A stretch of DNA of 64,000 nucleotides from Anaerolineae bacterium (GTDB taxonomy: Bacteria; Chloroflexota; Anaerolineae; 4572-78; J111), in contig JAHDWA010000010.1 in assembly GCA_023382535.1 (NCBI GenBank), positions 176,925-240,924 on the forward strand. Direction: 5' to 3'. The notes beneath the pieces are model-generated. The model was given only the letters and a program-made list of their open reading frames with translations. It searched no databases and had not been told where the DNA came from. This document shows, in pieces, positions 44,101 through 52,098 of this stretch; the stretch's first letter is position 1, and each line of letters starts with the position of its first letter. The position numbers and the translations under genes were made by a program.

Positions 44101-44576
44101 TCCGCCAATCGCCGGAATTGAACGGCGTGATCATTATTGCGGTTTCGGCCAGTGCTTTTGGGGTTACCCGGCAGCAAAGTCTGGCGGCCGGCTGTAACGA
44201 CTTCCTGTCCAAACCGGTCCAGGTTGAAATGGTGCTGGACACGCTGCAGCGACATCTGGGCTTGACCTGGATTCTTAGCGAGCAACGCCATACCGGGGAA
44301 GAAAACGGCAAAGTAAATACCGAGGAAATTTCTCCCTCGCCCATCACCCCGGACGCGCCCCTGATCGGTCCTCCCCCGGCTGAGGCGGCGCTCCTGTTTG
44401 AATTGGCCCAGATGGGTGATATTGTCGGCATTCGTTCCCGGCTGGCCCAACTACAACAGACAGATGAAACCCTATCCCCCTTTGTAGCCGAGATACACCG
44501 GTTAACCAAGTCGTTCGATCTGGAGAAAATCTGTAATTTGGTCAAACCGTACATGGAGGAAGGCTATGGCATCTGA
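41127..44576 (+). CDS. Membrane hybrid sensor histidine kinase (dCache-HAMP-PAS-PAS-HisKA-REC)
   Basis: A 1149-residue kinase starting after AAGGAGGGGG. In order: transmembrane helix 1 (about 10-30), an extracytoplasmic dCache-like sensor (about 35-275), transmembrane helix 2 (about 288-308), HAMP (to about 360), PAS 1 (about 370-490) and PAS 2 (about 495-615). A coiled coil leads to HisKA with His681 in HMSHELRTPLNGIMGYAQIL. The ATPase has NLLSNAVKFTEQG, DSGIGIAPG and GAGLGLPISRKL. The receiver has phosphoacceptor Asp977 in LILLDLVMPGLSG. The 90-residue tail (ALLFELAQMGDI...LTKSFDLEKICNLV) is common on hybrid kinases. It overlaps the next kinase gene by 11 bases. Confidence 0.95.
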   Translation: MLHFFFSNLRSRIVLLVLLALLPALGLILYANLSTRRANIAQVHQETLRVAQIASQQQRLLIEDTGQLLAGLAQIPELHNSSPADCVAFLGSLLAKDTRYTNFGVADLAGNVICSARSLPQPVNLAAQSWFQQVSQQQDATVGNYHKDPLSNKFVLPIGYPLLDAEGQPESVLVAWLDLAWFDKLAVVAGLPAGSALGVIDRQGTLLARYPDPTRFVGRIVPDSPVVRAVRAQQEEGTGETVGLDGVRRLYAFTPLFNNLDQSEVYVSVGIPTEVALAEVDRLSQLNLSALVLSALLALVAAWLGSDLFILRQVKKLVKATRQLAAGDWSVRSGITASPDEMGELGRAFDEMTDTLQTQRRELQQAEQRYRTLFEGAPLMDVILNIEDGQPIIADCNELFTRTLGYERAEILGRPIELFYSSESQTKLRDALQTKMGQPLTEERELLTRDGRIIQTLLQAFPEFDKQGQVTGGRSMYIDISERKQTEAALQASQARLAGIVNISEDAIIAINSAQEITLFSQGAEKIFGYPAGEMVGQPLDLLLPKEYRAVHDQKVQSFMTSGDVLRPMNSRGLVFGQRKGGRIFPAEASISQFEVGGEKMLVVRLRDITERKRTEAELERYQTQLEEMVATRTGELVTAVAQLEQEVAERKRVEAELNEAKVLAEVANRAKSEFLAHMSHELRTPLNGIMGYAQILQREAQRRGQAEMSWLLEGLSTVHRSSEHLLTLINDILDLSKIEAGRMDLHPVTFRVNEFLQMIADMARLQAEQKGLAFKYDILSTLPTVVRGDPRRLRQILLNLLSNAVKFTEQGQVTFSVSATEADLREQPEYLFRFEVTDSGIGIAPGQWEQIFQPFHQIDGLHSIEGAGLGLPISRKLAELMGGELHVESHSGRGSTFWLEVRLPVVTDWVDAPAASHIVGYEGSRYKILVIDDNRDNRAVLVNLLTPLGFEVMEAVDGLEGLLKANETRPDLILLDLVMPGLSGLEVAQHLRQSPELNGVIIIAVSASAFGVTRQQSLAAGCNDFLSKPVQVEMVLDTLQRHLGLTWILSEQRHTGEENGKVNTEEISPSPITPDAPLIGPPPAEAALLFELAQMGDIVGIRSRLAQLQQTDETLSPFVAEIHRLTKSFDLEKICNLVKPYMEEGYGI

Positions 44577-45699
44577 AGGAACGGCAATAGGCACCCTTTT
44601 GATTGTGGATGATAACCCGACCAACCTGGAACTCCTGCTTGATACGCTCAAGGACAGCGGTTTCAAAGTTCTGGTGGCGAAGGACGGTCCCACCACCTTC
44701 CAGCGGCTTGAGCATGTCCTGCCCGATCTGATCCTGCTCGATGTCCTGATGCCCGGTATGAATGGCTTTGAAGTCTGCCGTAAACTTAAAGAAAGTAAGG
44801 CGACACGCGATATTCCGGTGATTTTTATGACCTCGCTGGATGATACCAACAACAAAATCAAAGGATTCCAGGTGGGAGCGGTAGATTATGTGACCAAGCC
44901 TTTCCAGCAAGAGGAGGTTATGGCTCGAATTACCACGCATTTGGTCCTGCGCCGTTTGCAGCAGCATTTACGGCAAAAAAATGCGGAACTGGCCCGGGCC
45001 AATGCGGAACTGGAGGAACGCAACCAGGAATTGGATACCTTTGCCCAGACCGTGGCCCATGAATTAAAAAACCCGCTGGGTCTGGTCCTGGGCTTTGCCG
45101 AGATCATTGCCAAGGAAGCGGAGTTGCCGGATGACCTGCGCCGGCTCCTTGAAGTTATCGCCAGGAGCGGGCGCAAGATGCGCAGTATCATCAACGAGTT
45201 GCTTTTACTGGCGGGAATGAGGAAGGTGGAGGTCGAACAGATGCCTTTGAATATGGGGGCTATTGTCGGCGAAGCCCAAAGCCAGTTGTCTCAAATGATT
45301 GCTGAGCACCAGGCCGACATCAGTCTCCCTGAGGCATGGCCGGTCGCGCTGGGGCACGCACCCTGGATCGAAGAGGTTTGGGTCAATTACCTGAGCAATG
45401 GCATCAAGTACGGAGGGAAACCGCCGCACTTGCGCCTGGGGGCTTCAACAGGGGATGGAATGGTTCGCTTTTGGGTTCAGGACAACGGCCCTGGCCTGGT
45501 TCCCGCCGACCAGGCTCGCCTTTTTACCGAATTCACCCAGCTCAGCCAGGTGCAAATCACCGGGCACGGCCTGGGCCTGTCTATCGTGCGGCGCATCATC
45601 GAAAAATTGGGGGGACAGGTTGGCGTCGAGAGCGCGGGGATGCCGGGAGAAGGCTGTACCTTTTTCTTTACTTTGCCCCAACCCGAAAAATCGCGGTAA
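44566..45699 (+). CDS. Receiver-histidine kinase hybrid (REC-HisKA-HATPase)
   Basis: A 377-residue soluble protein with an N-terminal receiver and a C-terminal kinase. Receiver: acidic pocket VDDNPTN (Asp15, Asp16), phospho-Asp59 in LILLDVLMPGMNG, Lys111 in VTKPF. A coiled coil (LQQHLRQKNAELARANAELEER) joins the HisKA box with His165 in AQTVAHELKNPLG. ATPase motifs are NYLSNGIKYGG, VQDNGPGL and GHGLGLSIV. The ribosome site GGAGGAAGG lies within the previous kinase gene, so the two are translationally coupled and probably form one phosphorelay. No DNA-binding output is adjacent. Its stop abuts the convergent aldolase-like gene with no gap. Confidence 0.94.
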   Translation: MASEGTAIGTLLIVDDNPTNLELLLDTLKDSGFKVLVAKDGPTTFQRLEHVLPDLILLDVLMPGMNGFEVCRKLKESKATRDIPVIFMTSLDDTNNKIKGFQVGAVDYVTKPFQQEEVMARITTHLVLRRLQQHLRQKNAELARANAELEERNQELDTFAQTVAHELKNPLGLVLGFAEIIAKEAELPDDLRRLLEVIARSGRKMRSIINELLLLAGMRKVEVEQMPLNMGAIVGEAQSQLSQMIAEHQADISLPEAWPVALGHAPWIEEVWVNYLSNGIKYGGKPPHLRLGASTGDGMVRFWVQDNGPGLVPADQARLFTEFTQLSQVQITGHGLGLSIVRRIIEKLGGQVGVESAGMPGEGCTFFFTLPQPEKSR

Positions 45700-46620
45700 T
45701 TACTCATTCAACACGGCCAGCAGGTGTTCAAATAAACGATCTACCTCTTGCCGGGTCTCTTCGTCCAAAACATAACCTACCGGGCCGCGCACGATGGTAT
45801 TTTTGAAGATGCCCCGTTTGACCAGCAAATACTTCTCCACCGCCAAAAAGGCGTCCAGGCTGGTCTGAACGGCAATGAGGGCGGAGATCGGCAGCGACAA
45901 CTCGTAGATGCGCCGTTCGTCGCCGGCCTGCAGCGCGCGCCACAAGGCCACAATCCCGTCAATGAGATCGGCTCCCGGAATAGTGCCGGCTATGCCCCGG
46001 CGGTAGCTGTCCACCAGGGCAATCCCACCGGTCCCTTCAAAAATAGACGCCTGGCCGCCGGTCGCCTGGCGCAGGGCCGAGAGACGCGGTCCAATCGGCG
46101 TTGCTTCGGGTTTGAACATAACGCGCTGGCCGTACTCGTTGAACAGGCTGGCCTGCAGGGCGATGGACATGGGCTTGCCTACATAGCCGCTGGCGTCCTG
46201 CACAATCACCGGGATAGTGATTGCCTTGATAATCCGCTCGTAGTAGCGTTTCAGTTCATCTTCGGCCACACCCACCGAGATCGGGGGGATAGCCATCACC
46301 GCCGCGGCCCCGGCTGCCTCGGCGTGCCGGGCATACCCCTCCGCCGTGTGGCTGGACTCGGCCCCCACGCTGATGACCACCACCCCGCGCTCACCCCCAA
46401 AGCGACAGGCGGCCTCGGCCAACTGCTGGCGCTCCTCGCTCGACAGCCGCAGCGTTTCGGAGACCATGCCCATGACGATGCCATCGCTGCCCTGGTCATA
46501 CAACCACTGGATTTCCCGCTCCAGCGTGGCAAAATCCATCGTCTCATCCTCGTGGAAAGGCGTCTGAAATACGGGCAAAATGCCATAGATTGGAGAAGTG
46601 ATCGGTTGATTCGAGCTCAT
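45700..46620 (-). CDS. Dihydrodipicolinate synthase-superfamily (DapA/NAL) aldolase-like protein
   Basis: A 306-residue TIM-barrel protein of the class I aldolase family that includes DapA, N-acetylneuraminate lyase and sugar-acid dehydratases. The Schiff-base Lys is Lys170 in VMFKPEATPIG. The N-terminus GILPVFQTPFHEDETMDFATLEREIQWLYDQGSDGIVMGM is typical, although the usual GTTGE is replaced by GMVSE. The usual catalytic Tyr motif YN.P is VQDASGY here. These changes argue against a lysine-biosynthesis DapA and for a keto-acid lyase or dehydratase. AAGGAG precedes the ATG. It lies 56 bases behind the radical SAM gene; membership of the chaperone cluster is uncertain. Confidence 0.88.
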   Translation of the reverse strand: MSSNQPITSPIYGILPVFQTPFHEDETMDFATLEREIQWLYDQGSDGIVMGMVSETLRLSSEERQQLAEAACRFGGERGVVVISVGAESSHTAEGYARHAEAAGAAAVMAIPPISVGVAEDELKRYYERIIKAITIPVIVQDASGYVGKPMSIALQASLFNEYGQRVMFKPEATPIGPRLSALRQATGGQASIFEGTGGIALVDSYRRGIAGTIPGADLIDGIVALWRALQAGDERRIYELSLPISALIAVQTSLDAFLAVEKYLLVKRGIFKNTIVRGPVGYVLDEETRQEVDRLFEHLLAVLNE

Positions 46621-46676
46621 TGTTGCTCCTTGCGGCTAAATTAATTGGATCAGGGATTAGAAAATGTTACTTAGCA

Positions 46677-47252
46677 CTACCACACCACCGGGTCAATGCC
46701 GCTGACCATAATCTCGCCTTCAGCCGTGATGATAACTTCAGCCGGGGGTAAAGCTTGTAAGTGGCTCAAGGAATAGCGATTGGTAAGAAAATGGACGGAT
46801 TTGTTGGCCGAACCGCGCAGGTCGCGGGCCAGGCGCTGGCCGGCCTCGTAACGCCCGGCGATGAGCACATCCAGGCATGTCAGCAGAGCTTCGGCGGCGG
46901 GCATCTGCTGGATTTCGGCCCAGGTGAAGCCGCTGAAAAGCAGAGTGGTCAGGTTTGTTTCCTGCCGCACCCGGCGCAGCAGATGCAGCAAAGGTAAGCG
47001 TTGTTGCAGCGGTTCGCCGCCGCTGATCGTCAGGCCCTCAATCGTCCCTTGCAACGCGGCCAGGCAGGCCAGCAGGTCGTCTACGGGCACAAGTTCGCCG
47101 GAGTCAAAGGCATGGGTGTCAGGGTTGAAGCAGCCCGGACAGCCCAACGAGCAGCCCTGCACCCACAGCACAGCCCGCACTCCTGGCCCGTTCACCCGGC
47201 TCCGGGGGAGAAACTGGTGAATTTGCAGCATCTGATCAACTCTTGTAGCCAT
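46677..47252 (-). CDS. Small radical SAM (NrdG-like activase) protein
   Basis: A 191-residue protein with the fold of anaerobic ribonucleotide-reductase activases. The cluster motif is CSLGCPGC (Cys34, Cys38, Cys41), preceded by RVNGPGVRAVLWVQG and followed by LTISGGEPLQQRLPL. No nrdD is in the window, so the name activase would be misleading. Its place beside DUF1257 and DUF2997 genes suggests it modifies or activates a component of that cluster. Start ATG 47252 or the ATG at 47231 (LQIHQFLPRS) are both possible; homologues often begin near the latter. Confidence 0.85.
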   Translation of the reverse strand: MATRVDQMLQIHQFLPRSRVNGPGVRAVLWVQGCSLGCPGCFNPDTHAFDSGELVPVDDLLACLAALQGTIEGLTISGGEPLQQRLPLLHLLRRVRQETNLTTLLFSGFTWAEIQQMPAAEALLTCLDVLIAGRYEAGQRLARDLRGSANKSVHFLTNRYSLSHLQALPPAEVIITAEGEIMVSGIDPVVW

Positions 47253-47280
47253 TCCGATAAATTTCTTCTCTCCATATTGG

Positions 47281-47341
47281 CCGGGATTAGGGGATTAGAA
47301 GATTTTCCTTTATTTTTCATCCCCCAATCCCCAAATCCCGG
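47281..47341. repeat. Foldback element with 8-base words
   Basis: CCGGGATTAGGGGATTAG (47281-47298) is almost the inverse complement of CCAATCCCCAAATCCCGG (47324-47341). Each arm is a tandem of GGGATTAG-like words. Confidence 0.6.
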
Positions 47342-47377
47342 CAAAAATCGTTTCTGGTATAGTTATAGCCACAGGTT

Positions 47378-47587
47378 TTAACCGTTCTTTTGCTGCTGCC
47401 ACTGCTGCACCTGCTCGCTCGCGGCTTCGCCCGCTTCGGGTGTCATTTCCCGCGCCTCCACTTGACCGCCCAGCACCGCTTCCAGTTCTTTGGTCAAATC
47501 CAGGCAGGTTAAACCCTTCACCCCGCGCACCTGAAGCTGAACCCGGCCATCCTGGCCGATCACGATTTCAATCTCCTGAAGTTCCAT
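47378..47587 (-). CDS. DUF2997-family small protein
   Basis: A 69-residue protein starting at ATG 47587 after AGGAGA. Sequence features ELQEIEIVIGQDGRVQLQVRGVKG and CLDLTKELEAVLGGQV match DUF2997, a short beta-beta-alpha family usually next to DUF1257 genes in cyanobacteria and other phyla (recalled, not searched). The tail is Glu/Gln-rich. Biochemical role unknown. Confidence 0.8.
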   Translation of the reverse strand: MELQEIEIVIGQDGRVQLQVRGVKGLTCLDLTKELEAVLGGQVEAREMTPEAGEAASEQVQQWQQQKNG

Positions 47588-47610
47588 GCAAATTCTCCTA
47601 AAATAGTGGA

Positions 47611-47712
47611 CGGTAGGCGGTAGACAGTACACAGATGTCGGTAATCGGTAGCCAGATAACAACAAGAATCGCTATCGGCCATCTCCTATCTGCTACTTGC
47701 TACCCTGCTACC
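47611..47712. repeat. Foldback element of GGTAG words
   Basis: GGTAGGCGGTAGACAGTA (47612-47629) and CTACTTGCTACCCTGCTACC (47693-47712) are degenerate inverse complements made of GGTAG/CTACC words, in the gap between the DUF1257 and DUF2997 genes. Confidence 0.4.
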
Positions 47713-47716
47713 TTTT

Positions 47717-48103
47717 CTAAGCCATGCGCCGCAGCACCAGGCGAATCTGGCCGTCCTGCTCAACTTCTTCGGTAATCAGGTTGAACCCCTGGGCTTCTAA
47801 CTTGGCCCGCGCCGCGAGATAAGCGTAGCGCTGCGTCACCTGCTGTTGAAACTCTTCCCGCTTGGGGCCGCCCAGGCCCCACCAATCGGCCACAATTTCA
47901 TACGACTCGCCGGCTTTGCGGAAGCCAATCTCCCGCCCCAGCAGGCCCCCGATCTTGACCTTGATCTCCGCTTTAGCCCGCGCAGCGGCAAAGCCGCGCA
48001 CGTCAACCTCGCCCTCCTTGTAGGTATACCCCAAATCCTTTAACGCCTGGAGCAGAAATTCTTTCTCGACCATCTGGGTTTTAATCCGTGAAAAATGGGA
48101 CAC
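47717..48103 (-). CDS. DUF1257 (Ycf35-like) protein
   Basis: A 128-residue protein starting at GTG 48103 (SHFSRIKTQMVEKEFLLQALKDLG), the hallmark N-terminus of DUF1257/Ycf35. It continues with KAEIKVKIGGLLGREIGFRKAGESYEIVADWWGL and QRYAYLAARAKLEAQGFNLITEEVE. Ycf35 is conserved in cyanobacteria and red-algal plastids. Here it occurs in a non-photosynthetic context with an AAA+ protein resembling Ycf46, itself another plastid reading frame. Function unknown. Confidence 0.85.
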   Translation of the reverse strand: MSHFSRIKTQMVEKEFLLQALKDLGYTYKEGEVDVRGFAAARAKAEIKVKIGGLLGREIGFRKAGESYEIVADWWGLGGPKREEFQQQVTQRYAYLAARAKLEAQGFNLITEEVEQDGQIRLVLRRMA

Positions 48104-48174
48104 GTTGCTTTCCTTTCCCCTTGACTCTGAACAAGGTAATGGTAAAAACGCTTATTGCGTGGTGCGTCCATTTA

Positions 48175-49767
48175 TTATGTCAGCTTGACCACCGGATAAG
48201 CCTGGTACAGCCGCCGCCCGGTTTTCAGATCTCTGGCCGTCAAGAGCAGGCGTTTGTTGCCGTCCACGGCGAACTCGACCTCAAAGCGCGGCTCGCCGCG
48301 CTGGGCCGGCGGGTCGGCCACCAGGAAGGTCGGCTGGCCCTCGTTCATCCAGAAGAGGCTGCGCCGCTCGGCCTCGTCCGGCGCGACCGGCATGACCCGC
48401 GCCGCGCCAGACGGATCAAAGACCAATTCGACGGGCTGCCCGGCGCCCGCTGGCTGCGGCTGGCCCATCTCAAAAATAGCCAGCCCCAGGTGAGTTTGGC
48501 CGTCATAAGCCGCCTTGACCGTCAGCCGGGCCACGGACTCCGGGGTGGGGTAGGGGGTGCCGGCCGGCACCAGCAGGCGGTAATCGTAGCCGCCCTGGTC
48601 GCGCTGCATGTGGCGAATGGCGTAGTCATGCTGAATGTGGTCGTAGAAATCCACGCCGGCCACAAAAGCCACCGCGCCACGGGCGATGGCATCGAAAGGG
48701 TGGTCGAGCATGACCCGCTCCCGGCCAAAGATGCGCCGCAAAGTGCGCTGCACCGAGGGAATCTGGCTGCCGCCGCCGACCATCAATACCGCCTTGATAT
48801 TCTCTTCCTGGTACCCCCGCTCGCGCGCCCCGTTCAGGGCACGCCGCACCGTCTGGTCAAGCTGGCGGTAGGCGTCGTGCTCGTCCAGGATTTCTTCCAG
48901 GCGGCTGCGGGTCAATTGGGCGCTCAAAGTTGTGCCGGCCTCCGGGCTGACCACGCTGATCTCGGCCTGTTCGTCAAAAGAGAGGCGTTCTTTGGCCCGC
49001 TCGCACGCCACCAGCAGGGCATTGCTGATGAGGCGGACCTCCTCGTCGGCGTCGCTGCGCCGGTTCTGGCGTAAGACCTCCTGAAACAGCCATTGGTCCA
49101 GGGTCGTACCGCCCAGGTCGGCCCCGGCTTTGCCCAGCACCCGGCAGCGCCGCCCGCTCCGTTCCTGCACTTCGGCCTCGATCAGCACCACAGCGACGTC
49201 CAGCGTGCCGCCGCCAAAATCAAAAATAAGGTAGACGTCGCCCGGCTGGATGGGCGCGCCGTAGCCCAGAGCCGCCGCCGACGGCTCGTCAATCAGCCGG
49301 AAACGGGGCATCCCGGCCGCTTTGGCCACCTCGCCCAGCCAGTCTTCATAATGCTCAAACGCCTCCACCGGCGCGGTCAAGGCCACTTCTTCGTTGCCCA
49401 GGTTGAGTTCGGCGGCGGCAAACAGGAGCACGCTGGACAAAAAGTCGCGGCCGGCGTCAAACGGCGAGAGCTGCTGCCCATCCAGCCGGACCTTGAGTGG
49501 GCTGCGGTGGACAATATACCGCTTCATCCAGCGGAAGGTGCGCGGCGACTGGTACAGGTTTTGCTGCAGCACCTGGTTGCCGATCCAGCGTCGCTGGTCC
49601 TCGGCGTAGTGGATCAGCGACGGCACCACCGAAATCGAGCTGTCCCCCTGCGGCGAGACACGACCATAATCGGGTATGTGCAGCAGTTCACTCGCCTGGC
49701 GCGTCTCATCCCAGACGGCGACCACCGTATTTGAAGTTCCAAAATCAATCGCCAGACGACCCGGCAT
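48175..49767 (-). CDS. Hsp70-like chaperone/actin-fold protein
   Basis: A 530-residue Hsp70 relative. The nucleotide-binding domain has phosphate 1 loop LAIDFGTSNTVVAVWD (about 5-20), IDEPSAAALGYG, phosphate 2 loop FDFGGGTLDVAVV, and the adenosine motif VLMVGGGSQIPSVQRTL. After residue about 380 comes a short beta domain (LLVPAGTPYPTP, LGLAIFEMGQ) in place of the DnaK substrate domain, and there is no lid or EEVD tail. It is therefore not housekeeping DnaK but one of the specialised Hsp70-like proteins. A GGGAG ribosome site precedes the ATG. Neighbours on the same strand are HEAT/WD40 proteins and DUF1257. Confidence 0.92.
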   Translation of the reverse strand: MPGRLAIDFGTSNTVVAVWDETRQASELLHIPDYGRVSPQGDSSISVVPSLIHYAEDQRRWIGNQVLQQNLYQSPRTFRWMKRYIVHRSPLKVRLDGQQLSPFDAGRDFLSSVLLFAAAELNLGNEEVALTAPVEAFEHYEDWLGEVAKAAGMPRFRLIDEPSAAALGYGAPIQPGDVYLIFDFGGGTLDVAVVLIEAEVQERSGRRCRVLGKAGADLGGTTLDQWLFQEVLRQNRRSDADEEVRLISNALLVACERAKERLSFDEQAEISVVSPEAGTTLSAQLTRSRLEEILDEHDAYRQLDQTVRRALNGARERGYQEENIKAVLMVGGGSQIPSVQRTLRRIFGRERVMLDHPFDAIARGAVAFVAGVDFYDHIQHDYAIRHMQRDQGGYDYRLLVPAGTPYPTPESVARLTVKAAYDGQTHLGLAIFEMGQPQPAGAGQPVELVFDPSGAARVMPVAPDEAERRSLFWMNEGQPTFLVADPPAQRGEPRFEVEFAVDGNKRLLLTARDLKTGRRLYQAYPVVKLT

Positions 49768-49904
49768 CGCTCATCACTCCCGCTAGAAGTTTACCCCAAT
49801 AAGTTACGCCGGTAAAGCAGATCACTCCAGGTTGGCCGGCGGTCAGGTTTATCCTCTTGTTCCCAAACTGACGCGAAGCGTGGGAACAAGAGGATTTTAA
49901 TTTC

Positions 49905-52013
49905 CTATTCTAACTCAATATCAAACTCACCTGCCTTGATCTGGGGCGTCTCGCCAAGCTCGATGGCATGGCGCAGGCGGTGCTGCAGAACACAGGCCGC
50001 AAATTGGAGCGCCCGCTGGGCCGGCGGCGCTAATTCCGGGTGACAGCTCAGGGCGTTGAGGGTCGCCAGTTGGGCCGGCGTGGCCTGCCCGAAGCGCCGC
50101 GCCAGCAGGCCCGCCAGTTCCAGCACCCGCAAATCCCACAATGACAACCCAGCCTGGGCATTGCCGACGGCCATAAAAGCCTCATCGGCGGAGATGTGCA
50201 GCGACGTCACCCCGTCGCTCGCTGCCTGCAACTGCCCCAGGAGGGTCTGGTCATTCAACCCTCTAAACTCAATATTCCCCTCAGACCTGGCCGCAACGAC
50301 GACGCCTTGCTTGCCCAGGACTTCCAGCCCCACGACTCGTCCGGGACCGCGCAGTAAGGAGTCGCGCCGCCGCTTGAACGGGCCGGAATTGTGCCGCTTT
50401 AAGACCACAATTTCCCCGTTAAACTGGCCCACCCACAACGTCTGTCCATCCGGCGAAAAGGCGGTGCAGCGGGCCACGCTGGCTCCCCCTGGCCCCCTTT
50501 CCATCAGGCGCAGGTCCGGCAGCTTGAGCAGGTCCAAGCCCTCGTGCAGCAAAATGGCCTCTTGACCACCGGGCGCGACCCGCAGCGCCCGTGCCCAAAA
50601 GGCAAACTGCTGCCGTCTTACCTCTCTGCCGGCGGCCACATCCCACAAGATAACCTGATGATCGCGCCCGGCCGATAACAGGTGCGTTTCATCTACCACG
50701 CTCAGGGCCGTCACCGAGTCGGTGTGCTGCCCCAAACGAGCCAGGCCGCGCTCATCCCAGCGATAGATAGCGCACGTTCCGCCGCCCGTGGTCCGCTCGG
50801 CGCAGAAGAGAACATCCTTTAGATTGAAGGCGACGCTGGCGATAGAGTGGTCAAACCCGTTCAGAAGATGTTCGCGTTCAGCCCGTTGAAAATTCCACAG
50901 TACCACCTTGCGCTGCCCTGTGCCGATGGCAATAACCGGGTGGCCCGGAGCAAAAGCAAGATCGTTAATCCGGCCCGGCGCCCTGGCCTCGGCCTGGTGC
51001 AGGGCTGGCGGCAAAAGTCGCCCCAACTCAGCCCCATCTGCGGGCAGTTCCAGACCGGTTAAGGCGGCCAGGCGCTCAAAAAGGGCTTGCTCCTCCCCGG
51101 TTGGCGGCTGCCACTGCTGTTCGGCCAATGTTTTGACCAGGCGCTGGCTCCAGCGAAACGGGACCTCAAAGACGAGGGACCATAATTCAGGCCACTCCCG
51201 GTTGGCCGCCAGGGTCTGCGCCAGCAGGTCCAGCTCGCCGGCCTGCATCTCGGCCAGGCGATCACGATAATTGCTGCCGGTGATAATCGGCAAAAATTCG
51301 ATCCGCCCGGCCCGGCGCATCCGTTCCAGGAGGCGCTGGCGCAGGGCCGGGGCCGCGCTCTGGTAGACCACTCGCAGCAAGCGCCGGTCAAAATCGAGGC
51401 TGTCATACCGCGCCCATTGTTCGGTCAAAAAGAAAAAGAGCGCCCGCTGGCTCTGCTCACGCGGCACGTATCCGGCGGCAAGGGCCGCTTCCAGCGCAGC
51501 AGGCCGCTCCTGCTCAAGCACCAGGCGGCAAAGCGCTTCCTGGGCGGCCTCGTGACGCAACTGCTGCAATATCTGCCTGGCCCGACCGGCCAGCTTAGGA
51601 TCGGCATCTTCCGCCGCCTGCACCAGCGGCTCGACCACTTCGGCCCGGCCCGAGGCCAGTCTGTCGGTCTGCCCACTGTGCAGAGCTGTGAGAACCATCA
51701 GGGTTGCCGGCTTTGTGGCGACCCAGCCTTGCTTGACCAGCAACTCCGCCAGCTTCAAATGCCGTGTGGCCGCCCAAATCTGGCAGACCCGGTCAATGCT
51801 GGCCGGTTGGCTCAATCCGTTCAAAACGGTTAGCGCCATGTCCTGCGCCCGCCGGTCAGAACTTTGGGTCACAAATGTCCCCAGCAGCCCGCTTGCTTCC
51901 GCCGATCCCTCTCGCGCCAAACGTTGAACTGCCCAACGGCGCAGCCAGCCGCCGGCCAGCGGCAGGCGATTGCGGAGCAACAAGTTTAAGCCAGCCAGTC
52001 GAGTCGAACTCAT
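49905..52013 (-). CDS. HEAT-repeat/WD40-like protein with GEFDIELE tail (divergent copy)
   Basis: A 702-residue protein paralogous to the next upstream gene. Residues 1-330 are helical HEAT-like repeats (e.g. VEPLVQAAEDADPKLAGRARQILQQL) and share the block QRALFFFLTEQWARYDSLDFDRRLLRVVYQ. Residues 350-640 are degenerate WD40 repeats (AFSPDGQTLWVGQFNGEIVVLK, LSAGRDHQVILWDVAAG). It ends AGEFDIELE, nearly the same as its paralogue. No signal or membrane segment. Such scaffolds assemble multi-protein complexes; the conserved tail may dock on the Hsp70-like or AAA+ partner (inference). The start ATG 52013 has no clear ribosome site. Confidence 0.85.
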   Translation of the reverse strand: MSSTRLAGLNLLLRNRLPLAGGWLRRWAVQRLAREGSAEASGLLGTFVTQSSDRRAQDMALTVLNGLSQPASIDRVCQIWAATRHLKLAELLVKQGWVATKPATLMVLTALHSGQTDRLASGRAEVVEPLVQAAEDADPKLAGRARQILQQLRHEAAQEALCRLVLEQERPAALEAALAAGYVPREQSQRALFFFLTEQWARYDSLDFDRRLLRVVYQSAAPALRQRLLERMRRAGRIEFLPIITGSNYRDRLAEMQAGELDLLAQTLAANREWPELWSLVFEVPFRWSQRLVKTLAEQQWQPPTGEEQALFERLAALTGLELPADGAELGRLLPPALHQAEARAPGRINDLAFAPGHPVIAIGTGQRKVVLWNFQRAEREHLLNGFDHSIASVAFNLKDVLFCAERTTGGGTCAIYRWDERGLARLGQHTDSVTALSVVDETHLLSAGRDHQVILWDVAAGREVRRQQFAFWARALRVAPGGQEAILLHEGLDLLKLPDLRLMERGPGGASVARCTAFSPDGQTLWVGQFNGEIVVLKRHNSGPFKRRRDSLLRGPGRVVGLEVLGKQGVVVAARSEGNIEFRGLNDQTLLGQLQAASDGVTSLHISADEAFMAVGNAQAGLSLWDLRVLELAGLLARRFGQATPAQLATLNALSCHPELAPPAQRALQFAACVLQHRLRHAIELGETPQIKAGEFDIELE

Positions 52014-52026
52014 GGAGATACGAGAT

Positions 52027-52090
52027 GTCAGTGGTCAGTAGTCAGATGCCAGAAAATTTCTGACTACTGATTACTGGCTACTGACTACTA
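52027..52090. repeat. Foldback element of TCAGTA words
   Basis: GTCAGTGGTCAGTAGTCAG (52027-52045) pairs with TGACTACTGATTACTGGC and following copies (52061-52090). Both arms are degenerate tandems of CAGTAGT-like words in the gap between the two WD40 genes. Confidence 0.6.
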
Positions 52091-52098
52091 TCTACTCT

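Noticed and set aside
46677..47252. Annotation as anaerobic ribonucleotide reductase activase
   Set aside because: The fold fits, but there is no nrdD nearby and the neighbours are DUF1257/DUF2997, so the specific function is not supported.
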